From NCBI RefSeq assembly GCF_019823065.1, contig NZ_CP081966.1:2883501-2947500 (forward strand): 64,000 nt of DNA, given 5' to 3'. Made by a program: the position numbers and the translations under genes. The notes beneath the pieces are model-generated. The model was not told where the DNA came from and did not search any database. It saw only the letters and a program-made list of their open reading frames with translations. This DNA comes from Pseudomonas mosselii. Lineage in GTDB: Bacteria; Pseudomonadota; Gammaproteobacteria; Pseudomonadales; Pseudomonadaceae. Positions 8,278-16,295 of the stretch are shown here, piece after piece (positions within the stretch are counted from its first letter, which is position 1; every line of letters begins with the position of its first letter).

Positions 8278-8685
8278 ATGACTGAAGAGCAACTGCTGCA
8301 ACAACCCGCCACTGCTTACATGAACGAACCCCAGCGCCAGTTCTTCCGCAACCTGCTGCTGACCCAGCGCGGCGAGCTGCAGACGCGCATCGAGCAGGAG
8401 TTCCGCGCCCTGCGCGAACAGGAAGTGCACAGCGACCCCGCCGACATCGGCAGCGCCGAGGAGGAGCGCCACTGGCAACTGCGCTCGCTGGAGCGGGAGA
8501 AGAAGCTGCTGGACAAGATCGACCAGGCGCTGGAGCGCCTGGCCCGTGGCGATTATGGCTGGTGCGAGGAAACCGGTGAACCGATCGGCCTGCGCCGCCT
8601 GCTACTGCGGCCCACAGCGACCCTGTGCGTCGAGGCCAAGGAGCGCCAGGAACTGCGCGAACGGCACGTGCGTGACGACGTTTAG
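8278..8685 (+). CDS. dksA2: Zinc-independent DksA paralogue (DksA2)
   Basis: DksA binds in the RNA polymerase secondary channel and works with ppGpp on rRNA and amino-acid promoters. The 135-residue protein has the coiled coil with tip motif DPADIGSAEEE (53-63). The canonical four-Cys zinc finger is reduced to Cys96-x2-Thr99 and Cys117-x2-Ala120, the hallmark of DksA2, which folds without zinc. The ATG at 8278 has GGAG about nine bases upstream and gives the expected family length. It is the third gene behind the Zur-like box, after a 77-bp gap. Its stop overlaps the stop of the convergent mgtC-like gene. Confidence 0.95.
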   Translation: MTEEQLLQQPATAYMNEPQRQFFRNLLLTQRGELQTRIEQEFRALREQEVHSDPADIGSAEEERHWQLRSLEREKKLLDKIDQALERLARGDYGWCEETGEPIGLRRLLLRPTATLCVEAKERQELRERHVRDDV

Positions 8686-9395
8686 TCAGTGGGCAGACCC
8701 TGGGCCTGCAGCTGCCAGCGCACGGCGCTGACACCTTTCTCCAGGCTCACCCGCCCGACCAGACGCTCCAGCTGGGTCGGCGCCTGCGGTGTGCCGAGCA
8801 GTTCGGCGCGCACTTCCAGGCGTGCCGGGTCGGGCAGGTCCTCGCTGTGCAGTGACTGCAGGCGCAGGCCTGGGTCGCTGAGGCTGTGCAGCATCAGGCT
8901 ACGTACCTGGATCTCGTCCTCGGCGCGGCAGACGATGCGCACCTCGTAGCGCTGCTCGACCTCGCTGGCCGGCACCACGTCCTGGCGGTCCAGGCGCTGG
9001 GCGAGGTCGCGCAGCAGGATGTTGGCGCACAGCACCACCAGGCTGCCCAGGGAGGCCTCCAGCAGCAAGCCGAGGCTGCACAACACGCCGACCGCGGCGG
9101 TGCACCAGAGGGTGGCGGCGGTGTTCAGGCCGCGTACATTGAAACCGTCGCGCATGATTACGCCACCGCCGAGAAAGCCGATGCCCGACACCACATAGGC
9201 GGCGATGCGCGAGGCATCGGTGGGCGCCATGCCCGGCACGGCCTGGGTCATCAGCACGAACAGGCAGGCGCCGGTGCTGACCAGGGCGTTGGTGCGCAGG
9301 CCCGTCAGGCGCTGGCGCAGTTGACGCTCGGCACCGATCAGGGCACCGAGCAGCAGGGCCACGCTGACGCGCAGCAGAAAGATTTTCCAATCCAT
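8682..9395 (-). CDS. MgtC/SapB-family membrane protein
   Basis: MgtC-type proteins are inner-membrane proteins linked to growth in low magnesium and to control of membrane ATPases. The 237-residue protein has an N-terminal block of about four helices with the family motif LLGALIGAERQLRQRLTGLRT, the GIGFLGGGVIMRDG loop and GLNTAATLWCTAAVG. A C-terminal ACT-like soluble domain follows. I start it at MDWKIFLL, where the first helix begins; an in-frame upstream extension is Arg-rich and unlike the family. It has an unusually long leader (about 290 bp) and a palindromic promoter candidate upstream. Confidence 0.92.
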   Translation of the reverse strand: MDWKIFLLRVSVALLLGALIGAERQLRQRLTGLRTNALVSTGACLFVLMTQAVPGMAPTDASRIAAYVVSGIGFLGGGVIMRDGFNVRGLNTAATLWCTAAVGVLCSLGLLLEASLGSLVVLCANILLRDLAQRLDRQDVVPASEVEQRYEVRIVCRAEDEIQVRSLMLHSLSDPGLRLQSLHSEDLPDPARLEVRAELLGTPQAPTQLERLVGRVSLEKGVSAVRWQLQAQGLPTD

Positions 9396-9689
9396 AGCGA
9401 ACTCCGTTCCGCGGGCGATGGCCCGCACGAGCGCCGACCGCAGACGACGCGAATGAAAGCGAGGAATGCGCAGGGCCACGCGCCTAGCCAGGTGGCAGGG
9501 CAGGAAAGGAAGGAGGAATGTTCAGCCCCGCAGGGCCGAAGGGAACCACCGTCTACCGTGTGCGGCGAGACAGTGGCAGGAACGCTGCCGGACTAGCTCG
9601 CCGTGTGGGCCTGTCGCAATCGACTGGGGCTACTGTCCAATGCAGGGGACTCCTGTGTGGGGGATGCTTGAATGCGCGGCGGACCATAC
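9396..9689 (-). promoter_or_regulatory. Long leader region of the mgtC-like gene
   Basis: About 290 bases separate the candidate promoter from the mgtC-like start with no gene in between. Several short GC-rich inverted repeats are visible on the minus strand, such as GGCCCTGCGGGGC and CCGGCAGCGTTCCTGCC. Long leaders on magnesium-related genes in other bacteria often carry attenuators. I cannot match this one to a known riboswitch class, so a regulatory RNA is only a suggestion. Confidence 0.35.
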
Positions 9690-9714
9690 GCCTTGACCCG
9701 TGCAGGGTCAAGGC
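9683..9714 (-). promoter_or_regulatory. Perfect palindrome overlapping a possible sigma-70 promoter
   Basis: GCCTTGACCC and GGGTCAAGGC are perfect ten-base arms with a five-base spacer (9690-9714). On the minus strand the right arm supplies TTGACC, followed after 17 bases by TATGGT (9683-9688), a plausible promoter for the mgtC-like gene. An operator for a dimeric repressor is one reading. The other is a terminator stem for the methyltransferase gene ending at 9734, but no T-run follows. Confidence 0.45.
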
Positions 9715-9733
9715 ATGAATCATGACAATTGCA

Positions 9734-10504
9734 TTACGCCAGGCGTTGGCAGACGTAGGCCTGGGTCTGGTACGGGAAGGCAACGCGCTCGCGGCCCTTG
9801 AGCGCCGGGTGGTTGTCGACCAGGTCTTGCAACCGGGCCATGACCCTGTCCTGCTCGGCCTGGGGTAGGGCGGCGATGAAGCTGACCGAGCGCAGGCGCT
9901 CGAGGATCACCGTTTGCGGACTGCCTTCATGGACGTGGGGCAGGGTGGTCAGTTGCGGCGCGCTGAAGCGGCTGCCCGCAAAGGCGTCGCGCCAGCGACC
10001 CGTATGGAAACGCGGGGTGTTGCCCTCGTAGGGGGTGATGATCTCGGTGATCCGCGCCACCCAGTCGACCGTTTCGTCGCGTACGTTCCAGATCAGCCCC
10101 AGGCGCCCGCCCGGCGCCAGCACCCGGTGCATCTCGCGCAGGGCGTCGGCATCGGCGAACCAGTGGAAAGCCTGGGCGCAGACCAGCACCTGCTGACTGG
10201 CGTCGGCCAGCGGGATGTGCTGGGCAGTGCCTTCGAGCACGGGAACCTCGGGGAGGCGCTCGCTGAATCGCTCGCGCATGGCAGCCACCGGCTCCACCGC
10301 AGTCAGGCGTGGCGCCAGCGCGGCGAGCAGGCGGGTGAACTTGCCGGTGCCGGCGCCCAGGTCGAGCACCGGGGTACCTGCGCCGATGCCCAGGGTGTCG
10401 CGCAGCCAGCCCTGCAAGGCGCTGGGGTAATCAGGCCGGCCCTGCTCATAGTTGCTCGACTGGCGGGTGTAGCCGGTGCTGGCCGCGGTGTGCACATCCT
10501 TCAT
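9734..10504 (-). CDS. Class I SAM-dependent methyltransferase
   Basis: This 256-residue protein has the SAM-binding motif VLDLGAGTGKF (46-56), the acidic end of strand 2 (LTAVEPVAAM), and a Methyltransf_11-type core including HWFADADALREMHRVLAPGG. The second half is a compact alpha/beta extension seen in UbiE-like enzymes of unknown substrate. The start at ATG 10504 gives the natural beginning (MKDVHTAASTGY); the upstream extension of the frame runs over the divergent gene and is not real. It is divergent from the crtZ-like gene with about 70 bp between them. The substrate is unknown. Confidence 0.88.
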   Translation of the reverse strand: MKDVHTAASTGYTRQSSNYEQGRPDYPSALQGWLRDTLGIGAGTPVLDLGAGTGKFTRLLAALAPRLTAVEPVAAMRERFSERLPEVPVLEGTAQHIPLADASQQVLVCAQAFHWFADADALREMHRVLAPGGRLGLIWNVRDETVDWVARITEIITPYEGNTPRFHTGRWRDAFAGSRFSAPQLTTLPHVHEGSPQTVILERLRSVSFIAALPQAEQDRVMARLQDLVDNHPALKGRERVAFPYQTQAYVCQRLA

Positions 10505-10577
10505 GGAAAATCCCTCCGAATGACCTGGCGGCAATGGTACCCTTGCGCCTTTCGTTGCCAAACCCCCGGACCGATCC

Positions 10578-11039
10578 ATGTTGTTCAATCTCGCCGTGCT
10601 GTTCGGTACCCTGGTGGCCATGGAGGGCGTCGGCACGCTGGCCCACAAGTACGTCATGCATGGCTGGGGCTGGTGGCTGCACCGCTCGCACCACGAGCCG
10701 CAGCTGGGCATGCTGGAGACCAACGACTGCTACCTGCTGGCCCTGGGCTTGATCGCCACGGCGCTGGTGGCCCTGGGCAAGGCCGGGCATGCGCCGTTGC
10801 AGTGGGTCGGCGCCGGGGTGGCGGGGTATGGCGTGGCCTATGTGCTGGCCCACGATGGCTTCTTCCACCGGCATTGGCCCCGCGCGCCAAAGCCGGTCAA
10901 CCGCTATCTCAAGCGCCTGTACCGGGCGCACCGCCTGCACCATTCGGTGAAGGGGCGCCAGGGCAGCGTGTCGTTCGGGTTCTTCTACGCGCCGCCCTTG
11001 CGGGTGCTGAAGCGACAGCTGAAGCGGCGGCGGGGCTGA
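10578..11039 (+). CDS. crtZ: Beta-carotene hydroxylase-like (CrtZ family)
   Basis: CrtZ is a non-heme di-iron membrane enzyme that hydroxylates the rings of beta-carotene to make zeaxanthin. The 153-residue protein has the four His clusters in order: HKYVMH, HRSHH, HDGFFHRHWP and HRLHHSV, plus SFGFFYAPPL near the end, all typical of CrtZ. Several hydrophobic helices lie between them. No other carotenoid genes (crtE, crtB, crtI, crtY) are in the window, so the natural substrate here is uncertain. The family call is firm; zeaxanthin synthesis is not. Confidence 0.85.
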   Translation: MLFNLAVLFGTLVAMEGVGTLAHKYVMHGWGWWLHRSHHEPQLGMLETNDCYLLALGLIATALVALGKAGHAPLQWVGAGVAGYGVAYVLAHDGFFHRHWPRAPKPVNRYLKRLYRAHRLHHSVKGRQGSVSFGFFYAPPLRVLKRQLKRRRG

Positions 11040-11054
11040 TGCCCCGCGATGTTT

Positions 11055-11948
11055 TCAATTGACGGTCTCGACCGCGACGTCCTCGCGACGATGCCCTCGA
11101 CTCACCCACCAGCCAAACCCCGCCGCCGTGAAGAACATGATCAGGCTGTAGATCGCTGCCGGCACCGCCATGGTCGCGTTGTTGAGCAGCGTCGGGCTCA
11201 GGGCCAGTGCAATCGCCAGGGTGCCGTTGTGGATGCCGATTTCCATGCCGATGGCGATCGCCTGGCGTTTCGGGATGCTCAGCAGGCGCGGCACCCAGTA
11301 GCCCACCGCGAGGCTGAGCAGGTTGAACAGCAGCGCGGCGCCACCGACGATCGGCGCGTACTCGACCACGGTCTGCCAGTCCTTGGCCAAGGCCAGGACG
11401 ATGGTGAAAGCCAGGAACAGCGCCGCGACGATCTTCATCGGTTTTTCCATGCGCGCGGCGAAACGCGGCGTCCAGTGGCGAATCAGCATGCCCAGCGCCA
11501 CCGGCAACAGGACGATGGCGAACACCTGCATGACCTTGGCGAACTGCAGCGGGATGGCCTGGTCCGATTCCATGAACCAGATCAGCGACAGGTTAACCAG
11601 CAGCGGCATGGTCAGGATGGCGATCAGCGAGTTGACCGCCGTCAGGGTGATGTTCAGCGCCACGTCGCCATGGGCCAGGTGGCTGAACAGGTTGGCGGTG
11701 GTGCCGCCCGGAGAGGCGGCCAGCAGCATCAGGCCGACCGCCAGTGCCGATTCGAGGCCGAAGCCGTTGGCGATCAGGAAGCACACCAGCGGCAGCAGCA
11801 GGATCTGGCAGACCAGGCCGATCACCACCGGTTTGGGGTACTTCACCACCCGGGCGAAGTCGGCCAGGGTCAGTGACAGGCCCAGACCGAGCATGATGAT
11901 GCCCAGGGCCAGCGGCAGGAGGGCGGTGAGCAGCGGGGAGGCGGTCAT
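11055..11948 (-). CDS. Bile acid:sodium symporter (BASS) family transporter
   Basis: This 297-residue inner-membrane protein shows about nine to ten hydrophobic helices. It has the BASS signatures LLAASPGGTTANLFSHLAHGD and AIGMEIGIHNGTLAIALAL, the crossed-helix regions that bind sodium in family structures. Bacterial members carry organic anions such as pantoate, pyruvate or bile salts together with sodium. The start ATG at 11948 places the first helix right at the N-terminus. It is divergent from the DyP peroxidase gene with a palindrome between. Its substrate is not evident. Confidence 0.9.
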   Translation of the reverse strand: MTASPLLTALLPLALGIIMLGLGLSLTLADFARVVKYPKPVVIGLVCQILLLPLVCFLIANGFGLESALAVGLMLLAASPGGTTANLFSHLAHGDVALNITLTAVNSLIAILTMPLLVNLSLIWFMESDQAIPLQFAKVMQVFAIVLLPVALGMLIRHWTPRFAARMEKPMKIVAALFLAFTIVLALAKDWQTVVEYAPIVGGAALLFNLLSLAVGYWVPRLLSIPKRQAIAIGMEIGIHNGTLAIALALSPTLLNNATMAVPAAIYSLIMFFTAAGFGWWVSRGHRREDVAVETVN

Positions 11949-12025
11949 GGGCGGTCTCTCGGGCGAAGGATTCCGAGGAGTGTAGGGGGTGGCGCAACGA
12001 TAGCTAATCGCAAACGGCGCGCCTT

Positions 12026-12042
12026 GGTAACCGATTGTTACC
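12026..12042. promoter_or_regulatory. Perfect palindrome in the BASS / DyP divergent region
   Basis: GGTAAC and GTTACC are perfect six-base half-sites with a five-base spacer, about 80 bp from each divergent start codon. The shape fits a dimeric regulator operator. No regulator gene is adjacent, so the binder is unknown. Confidence 0.45.
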
Positions 12043-12122
12043 GGGGCGAGCGGCCCTGTGTCGCGTTGCGATGTATCGCCCGGCGCAGTAGCATTCGCGC
12101 TTTTGCCGAGGATTCGCCTGTC

Positions 12123-13001
12123 ATGCCGTTCCAGCCAGGTCTGCTTGCCACCCCGGTGCCGGCCCATGCCCGTCACCTGTTCTTCGCCCTCGATTCGCTC
12201 GAGGCCTTGCCCGCCGTCCTCGACCAGCTGTTGCCGCAGGTCGATGGGCAGCGCCTGATCCTGGGCATCGGCGCGCCGCTGGCCAAGGCCCTGGGCCGCG
12301 AAGTGCCGGGCCTGCGCAGCTTCCCGCAACTGGATGCGGTGGTGGAGAACCCGGCGACCCAGCACGCCCTGTGGCTGTGGCTGCGCGGCGCCGAGCGCGG
12401 CGAGTTGTTCCTGCGCGCCCAGGCCCTGCAGCAGGCGCTGGCTCCGGCGCTGCGCCTGGTCGACAGCGTCGATGGTTTCCTGCACCGCGGCGGCCATGAC
12501 TTGACCGGCTACGAAGACGGCACCGAAAACCCGGTGGACGAAGACGCCATCACCGCCGCCATCGTACCGGGCGATCAGCCTGGACTGGCGGGTTCCAGCT
12601 TCGCCGCGTTCCAGCTGTGGAAGCACGACCTGGAGTACTTCAAGTCGTTGCCCCAGGCTGAGCAGGACAACATCATCGGTCGCCGCCTGAGTGACAACGA
12701 AGAGCTCGACGACGCGCCCGAGTCGGCCCACGTCAAGCGCACCGCCCAGGAAAGCTTCGCGCCGGAGGCGTTCATGGTGCGTCGCTCGGTGGCCTGGACC
12801 GACGAGCGTGGCGCAGGCCTGGCGTTCGTCGCCCTGGGCTTCTCGCTGGATGCCTTCGAGGTACAGCTGCGGCGCATGAGTGGGCTCGAGGATGGCGTGG
12901 TCGATGGCCTGTACCGCTTCAGCCGGCCATTGACGGGGGGGTACTACTGGTGCCCGCCGTTGGCTGAAGTGGGTGCAGACCTGCGCCTTCTGTTGGGCTG
13001 A
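12123..13001 (+). CDS. DyP-type heme peroxidase
   Basis: Dye-decolourising peroxidases use hydrogen peroxide to oxidise dyes, porphyrins or lignin-like compounds. The 292-residue protein has the family motif GYEDGTENP (129-137) with Asp132 as distal acid, the proximal heme ligand His203 (SAHVKRTAQ) and the Arg pair in FMVRRSVAW. No signal peptide is seen, so it is cytosolic or encapsulin cargo; no encapsulin gene lies in the window. The ATG 12123 start gives the usual N-terminus; the upstream extension is promoter sequence. Confidence 0.94.
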   Translation: MPFQPGLLATPVPAHARHLFFALDSLEALPAVLDQLLPQVDGQRLILGIGAPLAKALGREVPGLRSFPQLDAVVENPATQHALWLWLRGAERGELFLRAQALQQALAPALRLVDSVDGFLHRGGHDLTGYEDGTENPVDEDAITAAIVPGDQPGLAGSSFAAFQLWKHDLEYFKSLPQAEQDNIIGRRLSDNEELDDAPESAHVKRTAQESFAPEAFMVRRSVAWTDERGAGLAFVALGFSLDAFEVQLRRMSGLEDGVVDGLYRFSRPLTGGYYWCPPLAEVGADLRLLLG

Positions 13002-13010
13002 TGGATCCTG

Positions 13011-13230
13011 GGGCTGCTGCGCAGCCCTTTCGCGATACAAGGCCGCTCCCACACCTGTCAGGCCATGGTTATCTGCCTTGGCCCATGCCTTGAGTCAAGA
13101 GGGACAGCAGTGGGGCTCACGCTGAAACCGAGTCGGACCAACAAGGCGGACAAGGTCATGGCACAGGATTGACTGGCCCGAAACAGATGTGGGAGCGGCC
13201 TTGCGTCGCGATGCGCCGCGCGGGCGGCGC
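13011..13230. repeat. REP-like repeats after the DyP gene
   Basis: A stem-loop GGGCTGC-TGC-GCAGCCC followed by TTT (13011-13030) runs into a REP core, CGATACAAGGCCGCTCCCAC. A second, inverted core GTGGGAGCGGCCTTGCGTCG lies at about 13190. A further palindromic block (GCCGCGCGGGCGGCGCTCGA) follows, related to the one at 21408. The first hairpin may act as a terminator for the peroxidase gene. Confidence 0.7.
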
Positions 13231-13284
13231 TCGATCTTGCAGGCGCTGCAAAACCAACGTTGTACACCTTGAAAGGACTGCCCG

Positions 13285-14598
13285 TCAGAACGGCACCGCC
13301 ACCGTCAGCTGGCTGTAAACGTTGGTCCCGCTTCCCACCTGGTTGCCGCCATTGCTTTGATCCTTGCGTGGCTTGAACAGCCCCAGCAGCGGGGTGACGA
13401 TCAGGTGCTCGTTGACCGCCCACTCCACATACAGGTCCAGCTCCTGGGCATCCAGCTTCAGGGTGTCGCGGCTGCGCACGGTGTCGAAGTCGAAGAACAG
13501 CGCGCCGACCGTGAGGTCGTCCCGTGGCGTGGCCTTCAGGCCCACATGGTGGATGCCGCTGTTGGTGTTGAACGGCCCGGCATAGTTGCCGGCGACCTCG
13601 CCCTGGATCCAGGTGCCGTAGCCGCTGGACAGGCCGGTGAACAGCAGGTCCCAGCCCGCCGAATAGCGGGTGTAGCGGTAGGTCAGCTGCGGTGCCCACG
13701 GGGCCTCGGCGAAGGTATGGCTGGCCTCGGCGTACCAGGCGGTCTCGCGGCCGCCGCGCGTGTCCTGCCAGGCATACTCGAAGGCAAAGCGGGTGTTTTC
13801 CAGCCCGACGTCACCTTCGCCGCGCAGGCTGTAGACATCCATGCCTTCGCGGCCCTTCTGGAACTCGCTGGCCCACTGGTCGGCCACGTCGATGCCGTGG
13901 ATATAGGTCAGGCCCAGGGTGCCCAGGTCATGGGTGTAGTCCAGGGTACCGGCCGCCAGCTCTGTTTCGGCTTGGGCACGGTTGTCGGACTTGAGCCACA
14001 GCACGCTGCCATGCAGCCCTTCCTTGCCGCCCAGACGCAGTACCGCGGTGCGGTCGAAGGCGTGGCGCGCGCCCAGGTAGAAGCCGCCGCCGCGATTGAG
14101 CTGGCCATCGGCCGGGCCCTTGCCCAGGTTGGGGCCGTCGTCGTTGATCAGGAAACCGCTGCCCAGGCGGATCACCTGGCGGCCGCCGGACAGGTCCACG
14201 CCATCCTTGCCCAGCAGCGGGAACAGGTCGCCTGAGCGCCAGCCCAGGTAGGCGTCCTCGATCTTGGTGGTGCGTTCGGAGCCGTCCTGGTTGCCGCCGG
14301 CGTCGCCGTCGCCCCAGGCGCCGGAGCTGACCCAGTTGAGGGCACCGTACAGCGAGCCGTTGCCGCCCAGGCCCTGGTCGCCGCTGAGGCCGTACTTGAT
14401 GAAACCTTCGCGCCAGGTCGAGCCGCCGGGGGTCCCATCGTAGTTGTGGCGGCTATTGAACATGCCCCAGACCGCGAGCAAGTCGGCATTCAGGTGGCTG
14501 TCATCGTCGGCGTACAGCTCATAGGCCGGGCTGGCCTGGCCATGCACCAGCAGGGCCAGGGCCGTGGCCATTGCGGTGCGACGTGGGGTGAGACGCAT
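13285..14598 (-). CDS. Outer-membrane beta-barrel, alginate-export (AlgE-like) family
   Basis: This 437-residue protein has a signal peptide ending near SPAYA, then alternating polar/aromatic strands through the whole length, ending in a C-terminal Phe (LTVAVPF) as expected for a barrel inserted by the Bam machinery. Segments such as LGWRSGDLFPLLGKDGVDLSG and GGRQVIRLGSGFLI resemble the alginate-export-like porin family, members of which often serve uptake of small organic molecules next to catabolic genes. It follows the SDR/MoaF/ALDH run on the same strand after 141 bp and probably feeds that pathway. Confidence 0.85.
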   Translation of the reverse strand: MRLTPRRTAMATALALLVHGQASPAYELYADDDSHLNADLLAVWGMFNSRHNYDGTPGGSTWREGFIKYGLSGDQGLGGNGSLYGALNWVSSGAWGDGDAGGNQDGSERTTKIEDAYLGWRSGDLFPLLGKDGVDLSGGRQVIRLGSGFLINDDGPNLGKGPADGQLNRGGGFYLGARHAFDRTAVLRLGGKEGLHGSVLWLKSDNRAQAETELAAGTLDYTHDLGTLGLTYIHGIDVADQWASEFQKGREGMDVYSLRGEGDVGLENTRFAFEYAWQDTRGGRETAWYAEASHTFAEAPWAPQLTYRYTRYSAGWDLLFTGLSSGYGTWIQGEVAGNYAGPFNTNSGIHHVGLKATPRDDLTVGALFFDFDTVRSRDTLKLDAQELDLYVEWAVNEHLIVTPLLGLFKPRKDQSNGGNQVGSGTNVYSQLTVAVPF

Positions 14599-14739
14599 GG
14601 ATCGATCCTCGTTTGTTGTGTGCGGTCTTGAGTGCCGCGTCGTTGTGGAGGCAGTGTCGAAAGGCGACGGGCTATTAGCGCGTGGAACGCTGGCGGTGGT
14701 CTTGCCCGTGGCTGCCAGCGGCCTTGCCTGTCGCCGCCA

Positions 14740-15507
14740 TCACAGGCGCGCGGCGGTCTCCGGCAAGGTGGCACCGCCGTCGACCACCAGGGTTTGGCCG
14801 GTGATGTAGCGGGCAGCGTCAGAGGCCAGGAACAGCATCGCCCCGGCGATATCGGCCGGCTCGCCCAGCCGTCCCAGGGGCACGCCGGCGGCGATCCGGG
14901 CGTTGAGGGTGGTATCGCCGAGGTTGTCCATGGCCGGTGTGCGCACCATCCCCGGTTCCACGCCGTTGACCCGCACGTTGAACGGCGCCAGTTCCAGCGC
15001 GGCATTGCGAATGAGGCCATTGACCCCGGCCTTGGACGCTGCGTAGTGGCTCAGGCCTGGATAGGCCACCCGGGGACCGGTCACCGAGGAGGTGGCCAGC
15101 ACGCATCCGCCACCCTGGCGGCGGAACAGCGGCAGGGCGCCTTGGGTGAGCCAGAACAACGCGCCCAGGTTCACCGCCAGGGTGCGCTGCAGCAGGGCCG
15201 GGTCGATCTCGACGAATGCGGTGAGTGGGAAGTAGGCGGCGTTGTGCACCAGCACATCAAGGCGTTCCAGCCCGGCCAGCAAGGCGCGGATCGCGCCGGG
15301 GTCGGCCAGGTCGAGCATCTCCCCACGCACCTGGTGGCCCAACGTCAACTGATCCTCGACCAGGCGCTGCAACGCCTGCGGATCAAGATCCACGGCCAGC
15401 ACCCGGGCGCCGCCACGGGCGAAACCCTCGACGATGGCCTGGCCGATGCCGCCGGCCGCGCCGGTGACCAGCACCGTGCGGCCTTGGAAGTCGTAGCGCG
15501 CGTTCAT
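14740..15507 (-). CDS. SDR-family NAD(P)-dependent oxidoreductase
   Basis: A classical short-chain dehydrogenase of 255 residues. The cofactor motif TGAAGGIG lies at 15-22, NAA at 89-91, and the catalytic Ser140/Ser141, Tyr155 and Lys159 are present (YAASK). LDVLVHN and PGMVRTP are family blocks, and the C-terminal VDGG is typical. It oxidises or reduces an alcohol or carbonyl compound. Its ATG overlaps the stop of the second SDR gene by four bases, so the two are coupled. Its place beside MoaF and an aldehyde dehydrogenase suggests a catabolic role; the substrate is unknown. Confidence 0.9.
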   Translation of the reverse strand: MNARYDFQGRTVLVTGAAGGIGQAIVEGFARGGARVLAVDLDPQALQRLVEDQLTLGHQVRGEMLDLADPGAIRALLAGLERLDVLVHNAAYFPLTAFVEIDPALLQRTLAVNLGALFWLTQGALPLFRRQGGGCVLATSSVTGPRVAYPGLSHYAASKAGVNGLIRNAALELAPFNVRVNGVEPGMVRTPAMDNLGDTTLNARIAAGVPLGRLGEPADIAGAMLFLASDAARYITGQTLVVDGGATLPETAARL

Positions 15508-16295
15508 GTCGACGGCTCCAGGCGGGTATAGGCCAGGGTCGGCACGTCGACCACGGTCGAACCGCCATCGGCGGTGATCACCGCGCCGGTGACGATGCTG
15601 GCCTCAACGCCGACCAGGAACTGGCACACGGCGGCGATCTCGTCGCTGCTGGCCGGGCGGCGCAGCGGCACGTCGGCGGTGACGCGGCGGTAGGCGGCGT
15701 CGAGGTCTTCCTGGTAGTGATCCATCAATGGCTGCATTTCCTGGTCGGCCATGGGCGTGCGCACCCAGCCTGGGCAGACGCAGTTGACCCGTACGCCGAA
15801 CGGCCCGTAGTCGCGAGCCAGCGAGCGGGTCAGGCCGACCAGGGCGTGCTTGGCGGTGGTGTAGCCGCAGACTTCGGGACCGGCCGCCAGCGAGGCGATG
15901 GAGCCCAGCAGCACCAGGCTGCCGCGCCGCTCGCGCAGCAACGGCAGGCAGGCCCGGGCAGTGTGGAAGGCGCTGTCGAGGTTGCTGCGCAGGGCCTCGC
16001 GCCAGGCATCGTCGCTGGTTTGCTCGGCCCGCCCGAGGCCGTGGCCGCCGGCGCAGGCGATCACCGCGTCGAGGCCGCCGAAACGGGCGCGCACCTGCTC
16101 GATGAAACCCGCCCAGGAGGTGCTGTCGGCGGCATCGCCGGCCAGCACCAGGCCATCGCACCGCTGCGCGACGCGCTCCAGCGCCTCGCGGCGGCGGCCC
16201 ACCAGCGCCACCCGCCAGCCCTGGCGGGCCAGGCGCAGGGCGCAGGCTTCACCGATGCCGCTGCCGGCCCCGGTAATCAGCACGCTGCGGTTCAC
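15504..16295 (-). CDS. SDR-family oxidoreductase, MoaE-like context
   Basis: A second classical SDR, 263 residues, only distantly like its neighbour. Cofactor motif TGAGSGIG (8-15), NAG-equivalent CAGG at about 81-84, catalytic Ser135, Tyr145 and Lys149. The start is GTG, overlapping the MoaF stop as GTGA. Pairing of an SDR with MoaF recalls the moaEF pair of the enterobacterial monoamine regulon. That makes an aromatic beta-hydroxy or aldehyde compound a reasonable but unproven substrate. Confidence 0.9.
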   Translation of the reverse strand: MNRSVLITGAGSGIGEACALRLARQGWRVALVGRRREALERVAQRCDGLVLAGDAADSTSWAGFIEQVRARFGGLDAVIACAGGHGLGRAEQTSDDAWREALRSNLDSAFHTARACLPLLRERRGSLVLLGSIASLAAGPEVCGYTTAKHALVGLTRSLARDYGPFGVRVNCVCPGWVRTPMADQEMQPLMDHYQEDLDAAYRRVTADVPLRRPASSDEIAAVCQFLVGVEASIVTGAVITADGGSTVVDVPTLAYTRLEPST

